This document shows positions 20,591 through 31,705 of a stretch of 64,000 nt of DNA, one piece after another. The stretch covers positions 62,001 through 126,000 of the forward strand of contig NC_065898.1 in assembly GCF_905147045.1 (NCBI RefSeq), in the 5' to 3' direction. The translations under genes were made by a program, and so were the position numbers. Positions within the stretch are counted from its first letter, which is position 1. Each line of letters starts with the position of its first letter. The notes beneath the pieces were generated by a model that was given only the letters and a program-made list of their open reading frames with translations, made no database searches and was not told the DNA's origin. Origin of the DNA: Nymphalis io (taxonomy: Eukaryota; Arthropoda; Insecta; Lepidoptera; Nymphalidae).

Positions 20591-23500
20591 ATGGAAAGGG
20601 AGAAGCGTCAAAGAGTAAGGATGCCGCAGATGGTCGTGAGCGGAGAGAAGGGTGAGGGGTGCGTGAAGTTGAAGGCCGAGGTCGCGGGCGCGGGGGCGAC
20701 GGCGGTGGGGCGTATGGTGGACTCCAGCCAGGCCGACGACCGCAAGCTGATCCGCTTGGTGCGCGAGCGGAGACTGCTGTATGCGCGGAACAACATGCCC
20801 GTGGCGAGCTACTACACGCAGGTGAAGAACCTGTGGGACGACGTCGCCATGAAGATGGACTGGAGCGGTAATCCTCACTCGTACCCTCGATATGTTGCTA
20901 CTGATACTCGAACCGATGTACTTGTTGAATAAGTTTTCCGTATTCAAATTCATAGTATAGAACGTATCTTAGTGTTGCGGTGTTTGTTATTGTTGAATTC
21001 CGATACGAATATAATAACAATGCAATGATATGTGCACATTACGCTTACGATAATAATTAAATTAATGAGGCGCTTATATAGATCATTACGCAGCGTATGT
21101 AATACCGGTCGACTGAAAGCGTTACGGGTTCGATTCTTTCAACATTTAGGTAATATTTAATTTAAAAAATATGTAAACATTTTTTTTACTAAAAAGCTAA
21201 GTCTTATTGAAATATAAGTAATGTTTTATGTATGTATTTCTTAAGTTTAATTATCGAGAGCGAGTGCGAGAGTTCGTTCGGAATTGCGATTTTACCAAGA
21301 TCTTGAAAGAGTTACTACTTAAATATCAGTATATATGAACCACAAAATCCTGCTGGCGTCATACAATTTCATCCTAGTATGCAAATAATGCGGCTCACCG
21401 CTGCGACGGGTGGACGTATATGTCCCGTATAACATTTGCATGAAACTTATATTATTATTACAAACTTCTATAAATATATTATATTACACTTTGTGCTTGT
21501 TGCTTTGTTTATCTACTTTACACTTTACAAAAATATACTTTTGAAAATATATTAGTTTTCATTCCAGACCGGTAGATCGAGAACTTGTTCTTCTTGTAAT
21601 TATCTTCGTTCATTGTATTATTTTATACTAATTCTATATCATTATACATTTAATATTCAAATAAAATATATATATTTTATAGTATGCAATAACAAAGAAC
21701 TGCTATTTCACAAGATGTATAAGACGTACAACTAGCACCGGTTCAGAATGTACATTATATTAAGCTAAGAACTGGCACTAGCAAGGAACTGGATCTTTAC
21801 TCTTCTATGTGATTATTTGAGACGTGTTAATCCATTATTTGCAATTAAATTTTGTATATCCTTCATCAAAAACAACAAAGTATTTTTAATATCAATATAA
21901 TTATTTGTCGAATAATTTTCCTTGTAAATTATTGATATCCTACGATTGAGCTGTAAAGGCTACTAAGTTTATATATTAGTGGGCTTCCTATCCCTGATGG
22001 TTCCAGGATAATGTACCTGATCCATCAATGAATGACGATGACGATGATGTTAGTGTCCTTCTAGCCCGTGTCGTCCACTGCGACTATCTCAAGGTAGATT
22101 AGCCAAAAGCGCTGGACGTACTATAATAGCGCACAAGTGTGTGCTGCACGCTTATATCCCTTCACTCTTTGAGAATCCGATGGGACAGAAAGTTCAAGAT
22201 CAGAACTGCTGGCTGGGCTCCTGCTGAGTATTTCTTGGTAGAAAACCCAATACATCGGAATCTTTCTACTAACAGTTTCAATGTCAATGAGAATGGATTC
22301 TCAATATTTCAAACATAGTAAATATCGCAGTGAAAATTGAAACAAATATCGATCGTATATGTAATGAACATTGCGCACACGATAACAAACCGCAGCTGAA
22401 CAGTTATTGTGTGATGGTACTAATTGTGAGTAAGCGAATAATCTCATAATAATTGGTCATAGGCTTTTTCTTTTCCCGTCACTATTTATTTTTCTTGATA
22501 ATAAAGATACAACACCTACATTTAAAACTACTTCAAAAGTATTATAGTTAATGATTGTTATCAAAAGATCTGCTCTCTCGAGCCCGTTCGGACTCCGAAT
22601 AATCTCTACAATCAAAGTCCGCTCGCAGCCGTTTGTTGACGTAAGAGCCGTACGAGTACCCGTGACTTTCAAGTGAAAATGTATGAGTTTATGGACACGT
22701 ACATTGTTTGTTGAAAGTAGGTTTTAGTACAATTCTAACTTGTTTGATAAGATTCGAACATTGGCGAAAAAACCCTTACATAACTCATATTTTTTTATTG
22801 CTTACAATATTCAACATAAGCAAGAAACAACTAAGAGGCGATCGTTTCACACAATGTATTAGATTTCTCGCTAATCATAGATAATTATGAGAGACTAGTT
22901 TTAATATTACTTCTACACTTCTCTATAAAACTTCTGGTCAAAGAAAGAAACACTCTTGAGAGTAGTTTAATTTTTTTAAATAAATTTTAAAGAGGTTATT
23001 GATCTATAAGGATTAGAACTCACTTTATTAATATTAGTTTTATTGTGTGTTACATCATTTCTAAATTTAATAAAAGCTTATAATTATACATAATTTTGGA
23101 CATTTTTGTTGGTAGTGGCAGACGTACGAAGGAAATGGTCCCACATCAGGAATTCGTATTCCCGCCATCTGCGGAACGAGATGCACGGTGCCTGTACCAG
23201 CAAGGGGCGAATGGTGTCACGCTGGTACCTCGCCGACGAGCTGGAGTTTCTGCGGGAGCACATGGCGACCGACATGTGAGACTATCTTCTTTATTGAGCT
23301 TGAAGTCTGACCATCATTTGAAACCCATCTCGGCTTAAAGATATATCCTAGAGTTTTGTCTCCAGTTATCTTAATGTTTGTCTGTGTCACTTTCATCTAA
23401 TGCAGTTAAATGTTTTTATTTATAATAGTTCTAGCAGCTCCGCATAGTTTTGTTTGTTAGACATTACAGCGCTGCCCCTGTAGGCCGTGACTTGATGTTA

Positions 23501-24574
23501 TATAATCTATTAGTTTCCGCACGCCGCTTCGTATATTTGTGTAGCCCTCTATTGCTGAATTTTTCAGGTTCATATTTTAACAGCGAATGTGGCTTAATTA
23601 CTGTACATGTATAGAATATAAAGTGGTCTAAACTCTAGGATATAAAACTATCCGACCTCTTATTATGCGATTGACATACACCTTTCCATGAGGTGATACA
23701 ATGTGAAATAAACGGATTTGATTATCTTTTCTTGTGCAGCATGAAAACTTTGAAGAGTATTGCCGGCCATTTGTTGTTGGTACCGTGTTGACGGTATTTC
23801 GTCAGATAACTTCGCAGAACAACTTGCCAAAGTTTCAACACGGTCCGATGAATGGCTTAGGAACACACGGAGAACAAACATACAATCATTAATTTTAATT
23901 TATTAAGAAGAAGAAAAAGAAAATATGTAGAAAATAATTTACAACAAATAAGTTATGATTTAAAATAGAACTACAACGTAAAAAAAGTTGTCCTTTAAAC
24001 TAAAAATTATATTGGTCCAAATTTTTTGATCTTACCTTTTCACCTTATACTCGTAGTTATGTCAATTAAATTTACATTAACGTGTATTTTTAAATTGCAT
24101 TTTTTCAGGAGATCTTCTCCTTACCCGTACGCGCCTACTTTACTGGAAATGGATCTCAACAAGCCCCCCACTTCAGAGCCAGTCGACGTGAAACCGTTCA
24201 TTCCTAACCCATGGTTCGCGCTGAACACCACGTCAAAATCACCGGCCTTGGAGCACAAACCGCCCTCGACACACAATGATGACAGCTCCTGTTCAACGGC
24301 ATTCTCCCCGGATGAAAACACATCCTTCTTCCAATTCTTCCGAGGCATTCACAGCGATTACTTAGAATTACCTGCAAAGAAACAAAGACGGTTTAAGAGA
24401 AAATGTTTAAATTTCCTACACGAACTGCTGGATGAAGAAGACAACGATGATCCAATACTAGATTACGCGCACCAAGACGACGTGTTGAATCTGTCCAACA
24501 CAGGTCACGTAAGCGAAGACGACAAAGACGTCAAACCCGTGGTGGAAGACGGCTACATCCTTCCCAATAACTGA
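20591..24574 (+). CDS. MADF-BESS domain protein, gene 2
   Basis: Three exons, 20591-20867, 23116-23275 and 24109-24574, give 903 bases and a 300-aa protein. Donors are GTAAT and GTGAG and acceptors are GGTAG and TTTTTCAG. Intron phases are 1 and 2, and all junctions keep frame. Residues about 52-142 form the MADF domain: KLIRLVRERRLLYARNN, NLWDDVAMKMDWS, VRRKWSHIRNSYSRHL and WYLADELEFLREHM. Residues about 215-254 are a BESS motif (ENTSFFQFFRGIHSDYLEL, then a basic KKQRRFKRK helix). An acidic tail follows. The basic N-terminal 45 residues are low complexity. The first ATG is used here, though ATG at 20621 is an alternative. The likely role is a nuclear DNA-binding regulator of the Adf1 type with unknown targets. 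Its first intron falls at the same MADF position and phase as in gene 1, so the two are probably old duplicates. Confidence 0.9.
20868..23115 (+). other. Intron 1 of MADF-BESS gene 2
   Basis: A 2,248-base phase-1 intron, AT-rich, with one SINE fragment (22030-22290). The acceptor is TTGGTAG at 23109-23115. A competing CAG lies five bases further on at 23119-23121, but only the first keeps the frame and matches the gene 1 exon junction. Confidence 0.8.
22030..22290 (-). mobile_element. SINE family C fragment, minus strand
   Basis: It matches the 7412-7772 copy: 'tagcgcacaagtgtgtgc', 'agaatccgatgggac' and the 'agaaaacccaata' segment occur in the same order. It is truncated before the tRNA-like head and lies within intron 1 of gene 2. 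Confidence 0.6.
23276..24108 (+). other. Intron 2 of MADF-BESS gene 2
   Basis: An 833-base phase-2 intron with GTGAG and TTTTTCAG ends. It separates the MADF-coding exons from the BESS-coding exon. Gene 1 has no intron at this position. Nothing else is recognisable inside. Confidence 0.85.
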
Positions 24575-24830
24575 TAGTCAGACAATGTATTGTTACGGTT
24601 CGATGTCTCCCGGTGCTCACTTGTGTGAAACATCCATTAACATATATAGCTCGTGCAAGTTCCTAAGATAATGTTAGTCAATAACTAGATAAATATATTA
24701 TGTTAAAAGATCTTTTAAGAAATAAATCTATTTTATATGTTTCGTGTTATTTCTGTATTTGACAAGATTATATACATAATGTATATTGTCTATCTTACAT
24801 GTTCTTTAAATAATAAAGCGATTTAGTACA
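24575..24830 (+). other. 3' UTR of MADF-BESS gene 2
   Basis: Short AT-rich stretch after the TGA at 24572-24574, with two canonical AATAAA signals at 24721-24726 and 24812-24817. Confidence 0.6.
24721..24726 (+). promoter_or_regulatory. Polyadenylation signal, gene 2
   Basis: AATAAA about 150 bases after the stop codon. A second copy at 24812-24817 could give a longer 3' end. Confidence 0.6.
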
Positions 24831-25912
24831 ATTAAAGTAAAGCTGTTAATAACAATTGCAAATGACGAAAAGTGTATGTCTTACTCGAGCTAATTAATTA
24901 TTAAGATTTTTAGTCACAGTTTCATGGCTTTATATTATCAAAAAATAGAACTTATTTATTTCTAAATAAATTAATCTTTTTGGGAAGGTGATCATTAATT
25001 TAAAACTGGGAACAGCTTGCACAAAGTATATAAATAGTAAGTTGATTATTTGAAAGTCGATATGAGCGTTGTCAGTTGAAGGAATCAGGGGAGTGAGGAT
25101 TCCACTAAAAGCGAAAACGTGAAAATAATTCAATGATGAGCCAAATGCAATAATCGCAAACCTGAAACGGTTGAATGCAATAAAAGCATAATTACTTCAT
25201 CGTTGTGATACTCAGTGTTTGGAAATTTTCTAAATTGCTTAAGAAAAGGAAGTTTGACTTTCCAAATATTGGACATTTTTAGAGTTAGGATTTTATTTAA
25301 GTCTTTAATTGTTTATCAAGAACCAACGTATCTGATACAAAGGACACAGAGCAGGCATTAAAAAAATATAGATTTTTATTTAATAACGCCAATACCCACA
25401 CGAGTTAAAAACAGAGCTCTGTAAACTATTACAATGATCCAGTACGCACCCTCAGTACACAAAAGGACAACCTTTTAATAATAGACGTTATGTGTTTGAC
25501 ATAAGAATGAATTTCGCACACAATGTACGTACCCGGTTCCATCGTGAGATGTTAGAGGAGCCGTGAATGCGGCTGACATGTTTGCGCAAGGGAGGGCTCG
25601 GAGTGGTGTCGAATGTCGATACACAATTTTACGATTGATATAATGGAGCACACAGTACACTCTAAGCGCTAACTACTTCTATTTAATCTGTGGAATATAA
25701 TTCGAATATAAAACAGTAGCGCACTACTTATAAACGACGTGTAGTGCGCGTTTAGTTTATACCGACTCCTCTCTATCGGACATTCGAAAGAAATAGACAT
25801 ATTGTTTAACTAAATCACCATCTAAACAACGTTTATAGGAAAAGCGGGTATTATATTTTCAAGATAATTTCAAACGATTTCAGTAAATATTTGTTTCTAT
25901 GAATGATAACCT

Positions 25913-25951
25913 AGAATAACGGTTTAAAAATAATTTTTAAACCGTTATTCT
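25913..25951. repeat. Perfect 18-bp inverted repeat, 3-base loop
   Basis: Arms 25913-25930 and 25934-25951 are exact reverse complements ('agaataacggtttaaaaa'), with loop TAA. Confidence 0.9.
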
Positions 25952-26434
25952 TATATTATTTTTATTTTTATTAAGTATTTATGTCTCGGTCGTTATTAAT
26001 TAAACTATGAAGCTAATTTGATTTGAGCAGCTTATTGGACATTTGATGATAAGTGGTTAAATTCACCATAGTCTGTGGTGCTGTAAATTCAATAAGTCCG
26101 TCACTGCGCCGCTACAACGTTATCTAAGATTTTATGTCGCTTATGTATTGAAATAGACACAAAGCTCAACCACCAATAACATTTTAATTGAAACAGTACG
26201 GCTGAAGAGGGTTTCGTGGTTTTTGCGTTCGGTTACCTGTCGTACGGCGGACTCGTGTTAAATAATTTATTTCGATTCTTTTAGAATCCTTAAGCACGCA
26301 TTTCTTTAACGTCGAGTTCAAAATGAATAGCAACAACTTGAAAGTCAAAAATTTAAGTCTTTATGCAATAAAGTCTATTGACTAAAAAATTTAGCGAAAT
26401 ATACTCAGCGAGTTTATTTATTTTTCATGAATAG

Positions 26435-26472
26435 TTTTGTACTACATATACATATGTATATGTAGTACAAAA
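26435..26472. repeat. Perfect 38-bp palindrome
   Basis: The sequence is its own reverse complement around a central CATATG, with no spacer. It starts 'ttttgtactacatatacat' at 26435. Confidence 0.9.
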
Positions 26473-26640
26473 CAAAACGTAGTATGTATACAGTGTCACA
26501 TTTTTTAAATAATATGTAATAAGTATACACATATATATGAAACATTTGTATACATTTATTCATTATTAAAGGATCCATAATATTTTATTTTAGGATATTC
26601 TTATATAGGCATATACATAATACATTGTCCCACAAAAGAT

Positions 26641-26693
26641 TTACTAACCCTGAGTAGAAGTTGGGAAGTCAGAAGTGTACTCAGGGTTAGTAA
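26641..26693. repeat. 16-bp inverted repeat, 21-base spacer
   Basis: Arms 26641-26656 ('ttactaaccctgagta') and 26678-26693 are exact reverse complements. Confidence 0.85.
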
Positions 26694-26729
26694 TTCTTTT
26701 AACGTAACTAGCCTCTGCTATGAAAAGGC

Positions 26730-27010
26730 TATGGTGCTTGCCCGGGTTTGAACTCGGTCCCGATCTACATGTTCTACCCATTTGGTAGGTGTTAACCAAA
26801 GATTGCGGTTTCACGCCGGGTTTATTCGGGCGACCATCGCTGATTTTTTATGTGCTTCCTTTTCTCATTCTTTTAATTCATCTCGCACTCGGCATTGAAG
26901 GACATCTGTATGTATGTCGAATGAAAATCTACCACATGTCTATCTACCAAGCCGAATTGGATCAGTGTGTTGTATAAGCTCTAAGCCAGAGAAGGTTTCT
27001 TAACAAACCG
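26730..27010. mobile_element. SINE family A remains, two orientations
   Basis: At 26730-26790 the word 'gcttgcccgggtttgaac' is the B-box region on the minus strand. From about 26795 to 27010, words shared with family A run on the plus strand: 'aattcatctcgcactcgg', 'taccacatgtctatctacc' and 'ataagctctaagccagag'. The two parts therefore come from separate insertions or an inversion. Both are old and diverged. Confidence 0.5.
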
Positions 27011-29174
27011 CTGTAAAGGAGTGCAGTGTAAAACAATTAGAATATGCACGAGAAGAAAATAATTATATTACACTTAACAATTATCTTTTTTTTGCAATTC
27101 AACTAAGTTTCGTTTAATAAAAGGTTATTTAGTAACGTTACAATAATCTTAAACTAATTATGTAAATAGAAACATTTAGTATAAAAAAAAGAACGTCCTA
27201 ATCTTAGTTATCTTAATAGATATTGTCTGTGCGGAGATGGCGGCTGCTCCGTAACACAACATGTGTTTTTGCCTAGTGGATATATACAAACGAAGAGCAA
27301 AAATATTATAGTTTAAAACATTAACGGCTTTGAATTAAAACAAGAACTGACTTAAACATAAATGTGTAGGCACACGGCGTTGTGTTAATGTTACTACGTG
27401 CATATATTTGATCTAATTAATATCATGATTTAATCACACATACATAAATGACTGAGTGAGAACAATGACTCATCTTTCTGCCTCAGCAGTCGGATAAGGC
27501 TGCAACAGAGGCGTGTTCCGAAGACATCTACTAATGGAACCGAGAACTTAGAACGGGAAGTCGTCCATCACTGAGGAATATTACCGAATGCGCGCCCCTC
27601 CCTCCTTCCCTGCGAGGATTTATGGAGAGTTCTGCTTCGCCTCCGGGAACTACTTATAGGTATTGCTTAAGATATCATTAGGGGTAGAGACTGTTTCAGA
27701 GTAACGTCTGTAGAGCGTTGTCGTCAATGGCTTTAGCGACACATAATATCAGTTGTGTCTTATCTAAGCATTAGTACCGGGGTGGACGGCTTTTTTTTTC
27801 TTTTTTTGTTAAAAGACCACTGTATAGGTAAACTTAAAAAACAAAACGTTTCCTAAAAAAAGGCGTTTCCTAGATATATGAAATTAATTTATATACACAA
27901 TATAATACAAGAATGACTTATAATATTATAATTTAGAGATTTGAGTATAAACTTACGTTTAAAAACAAAGTGGGAACTATTCACGTTTATTTCAACATTC
28001 AAAGATGATAAAATTCATAATTTACTTATTGTTGCTAAAACAATTTTCGTGTTAATTCTAATGTGTTATAATATTTGCAAATTAATTATAACTTCGTGTA
28101 ACTCAGATTAATATGATATTGTTAAATAATGAACATTGCTGTTTTATAATTTAAATTACAATATCATTTACGACTCAATTTCGTAATATTTCCTAGCGAA
28201 TTGAACATAGTTTCCCGCAGACATAAGAGATGTCGCTACTAGTTGCAATTTCATCTTACAAGTGTCTTAAGCCAATGCAACTAAACTACACAGAAGTGTG
28301 TTTCATTATATATTCATTAGATATATTAACAGTATACGCTTTTGTCAGTGTTTTGATTGATGGGAATTTTTAAAATAAATATACGTTTATTGATAAATAA
28401 TAAAAATTGAATTAAAATATGTTTGTTTGCATCGAGTATTATTTAAACAATTGTAATTATTGTAAGTTATAATGTTAAGCTAAACTCCAATTATTTTTTA
28501 TCAGATCTTTCATTTGATTGAAGAGCTGTAACCAATACTGTTAAAAGTAAATCGAAACGTGACGTCACACGACCTGCTTCCAGAAACCATTGTCGAGGAC
28601 TTCTTGTCCCCGGGGCAACTGAATAGGGGATTCGGGCGAAATGCTTGCCACGCTTTTTATACGTAGATTAGATTACATAAATATACACCTTAGACCCTGA
28701 ACATAAAGTAGTTTTTAGACTGTATTCATTCATTAACGATAATAATAGGCGAAGGTCGGTGCGAGCAGGTTATACCGATAAATCAAAAAGAATCCTTTCT
28801 CAATAATATCACTGAAGGGGACGGCGTGCTACTTTACGTGACGAATGTCTCTCCGACTCTAGCGCAAGTGATTTCATTTGGGAATCGAAATGCATTTTGT
28901 TACGTTATATTGTATGAAGTCAACTTTACTTTGTTCGTAATTCTCATATTATTTTTCTTCTAAACAAATTTAAGATCAGGGTTGATATCGTGAAGAAATA
29001 AAATGTAGAATCTATAGTTTTACATACACGCTATCTATCTAACACAGATAAAGCGTATGTCAGTCTTTTTTCAGTGTGAATGTATAATGTCTATTATGGT
29101 TGTCAGTGACCATCACCATCGAGTAGTATATTTGGTCGTCTGTACTGCCTTCCCATTGTATATAAATTAAATAA
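27011..29174. other. Intergenic DNA, no gene seen
   Basis: AT-rich. It contains a poly-T run near 27791-27810, a palindromic TGACGTCA at 28560-28567 in a GC-richer patch (28555-28640), and near 29085-29150 a short LINE-tail-like stretch ('gaccatcaccatcgagtag', then AATAAATA). No exon could be supported. Confidence 0.45.
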
Positions 29175-29400
29175 ATATTGCCTGCCTTATTGGTCTAGTG
29201 GTTATCTTTGAGGTTGCAGTTTTTTTGAAAATTTCTGAGTTTGTAAGTTCCTCGGTTTTTTAACAACATTCATAGTTGTTGGTCCAGCGTCTGAACTATC
29301 CGTTGGTATAGGGTTTGAGGCCCATCGGATCATTATTAGTGAAGTGGTATTGCACTGTAATTTTTTGTGTCTCGGCCGGATTCGGGACATAGTCGCATAA
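29175..29400 (+). mobile_element. SINE family C, plus strand, diverged
   Basis: The tRNA-like head 'cttattggtctagtggtt' (A-box) is clear. The body shares 'gttggtccagcgtctgaac' and 'gcccatcggatcatta' type words with the 7412-7772 copy. The 3' end is degraded. Confidence 0.55.
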
Positions 29401-31269
29401 ATATTATATTCGAAAATAAAGGTTTTGTGTTCAATTGTATGATGAGGTCGTAATTATAGATTCAATTGTAATATTATTTCTGGTAATTAAAATGTGTAGG
29501 TTCTATGTTTTAATTGCTGGTTTATTTTACCTTTAAAAATGAGTCATGTTTAAACAAGTAGCTGCACTGAAAATTATTATTGTTGATATTTCTCATATCA
29601 CGTTGTTGTAAAACTTGTGTTCTACCATATTATAGTGCTGAAACTGAAGGGATGAATATCTTGGATGTAAGGATTGCGTTACACATTCAATTAATCATCC
29701 AATGCTTAATGACTTGGTTTGAACAGAAATACGATTACAGTAGATTTGTATAATTTGTAAATTCAATTCAATTTAAGTAATGAGATACAATTACAATTTA
29801 ATTAGTACAGCGAGGCCCGCAAGGGGATCGCAGGAGGGGGAACATGCCGGGACTGATTATAACAAGTCTAATATTCTCTAAATAATGTGATTAGTTTTTC
29901 CTTAAACGAAAATACGTTACACGGCACTATAATTATATTAAGAGTGATGCTTACAAAAACTAAGAGGCTATTTCCTCGTAAAATATAATAAAATTGGTTT
30001 TCGTATCATCCTGCGTACATTTTAGTGGTTTAATGTCATCGTCATTTTCTAATTAATTATTTTTGTGTTACAGCTTGGTATTTATTTATGTAATACGAAA
30101 TGATAATATTTATTACATTTAATTTGAACGTACAAGTAATGTTAATATTAGCGATATGCAACAAGGTCTTGATACAATATATGTATCTATTTAAGTAGAT
30201 ATAATTGAAAATGGTTACTTAAATAAATTTTTGGGAAGTTAAATTAATATACAAGTATTAATTTATTTATTACTTTAAAAGTGTAACTAGCAATGCTTTT
30301 ATAAACAATAACTTACATTCCTATTTTTCCTTCTAGCTTATAGCCCAAGCCCTTATAGCGATCTTGAATAGATCTTGCGAAATAATCTTAAAAGCCTGTA
30401 TTTATAGATGTTACAAGATAGTTTTACTGCAGCCCATTCCGAATTAAGCCGAGGTAGGGTATATCTTTTAATAACAATATATTTTGAATATTTCAAACAA
30501 AAAACTTCAGCCATTGAATATGATACTACGGACATAAGTGTAACTGTTTATCCTATTGACTGCCTCTTTACTTATTACTTATACGTTAATATTTTATTAT
30601 CGAGTTCACAAATTGCACATGTTGCGTGTGTACTGCACAATGTCGACATGACAACGACATTAAAACGACACAACGTACGAGCAGACAATGACACTTGAAA
30701 ACGTGTCCCAGTTGCTATGCGGGGATGCGTGCGCGGGATCAGATTACAGCACACGACGTCTTGAATAGCGATCAACCGATCGGATCGATAAAGATGTTCT
30801 TTAAACATACCAACAGTGAGCTTAAAAAAAGTTACATCATCGAATAACAAAGTGCTCCTCATTTTGGGAAGAATACATTAAAAGATAAGTAAGTATGAAG
30901 TCAATGTAAGGGGAATTTCATTTAGTCTTTAACGGTGAATAATCAATAATAATCAAAGTCAAAATCTATAACCAATATGAGGAGCACAACAGATGCGCTA
31001 TAATTGGCCATTGATTAACAAAAACCTACTGCCAGTTCGAAAAGAAATACCTTAATATAATAATTATGTCATACAAAAAGGTTAATAATATGATAATTTT
31101 ATTTGAAATAGCTGGAGGCGATCTTGAATAGATCCCAAGGTATGCATCATTTGAAAAGCCGTCAGTTTTGGTAGATATGTAACGTATCCTAATACAATCT
31201 TTTCTTGATAATTTTAAAATTGAACATTTCGTGATCCTGTTGTAAAAGCTACATTGACCCACAAAAGAG
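29401..31269. other. Intergenic DNA, no gene seen
   Basis: AT-rich with a small GC-richer patch near 29810-29850. Opposed frames at 30353-30862 are short and lack motifs. Nothing more can be said. Confidence 0.45.
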
Positions 31270-31581
31270 TCACGTGCCCTTTGTAACGCATTTCATGAAG
31301 TAATGAGTTAATGTTTGCAAGGACAAACAAACTGTGTGTAAAATGAAATAGTTAAATAATGTTCCACGCAGTCTGATATAATCAGCGCACTCGTACATAA
31401 GCAGTGGGGCTGGGTCATCGAGTCGTTGATCGCACATCTCAAGTTCTACTGACGAGCCGAGACCTCGCTCCACATAGGGGTCGAGCGCGTGAAGCCACAA
31501 CAAGGCCTCACGTTGCGGTTGCCAACTTTCCTGTTTTCCCAGGACACGTAATAAACGAGTACCGGGTACATCAGCGATCAA
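31270..31581 (-). other. Unidentified open frame with coding-like centre
   Basis: A 103-codon minus-strand frame whose central part (about 31370-31575) reads like coding sequence: RLLRVLGKQESWQPQREALL and YVERGLGSSVELEMCDQRLD, with balanced amino acids in an otherwise AT-rich area. I do not recognise the family. No clear splice sites were fixed, and the 3' third becomes AT-rich and hydrophobic, so the coding part may stop before that. It could be an exon, a transposon remnant or chance. It is followed immediately on the plus side by a SINE fragment. Confidence 0.25.
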
Positions 31582-31582
31582 T

Positions 31583-31705
31583 TTGAAATTGTATACACTC
31601 CCATGCCTCGGAAAGCACGTAAAGCCGCTGGTCCTGCGCCTGTATTCTTTCCGGTTGTGTCAGTTTGCCTTCCCATCGGATAATGACGTAGCTGAAATCG
31701 ATGCG
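31583..31705 (+). mobile_element. SINE family C internal fragment
   Basis: The run 'cactcccatgcctcgg', 'agcacgtaaagccgctgg' and 'gccttcccatcggataatg' matches the central part of family C in plus orientation. Both ends are missing. Confidence 0.6.

Larger units (their letters stand above)
24831..26729. other. Intergenic DNA with three foldbacks
   Basis: AT-rich, without a supported gene. It holds three perfect inverted repeats within 800 bases (25913-25951, 26435-26472, 26641-26693), each listed separately. Confidence 0.5.
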
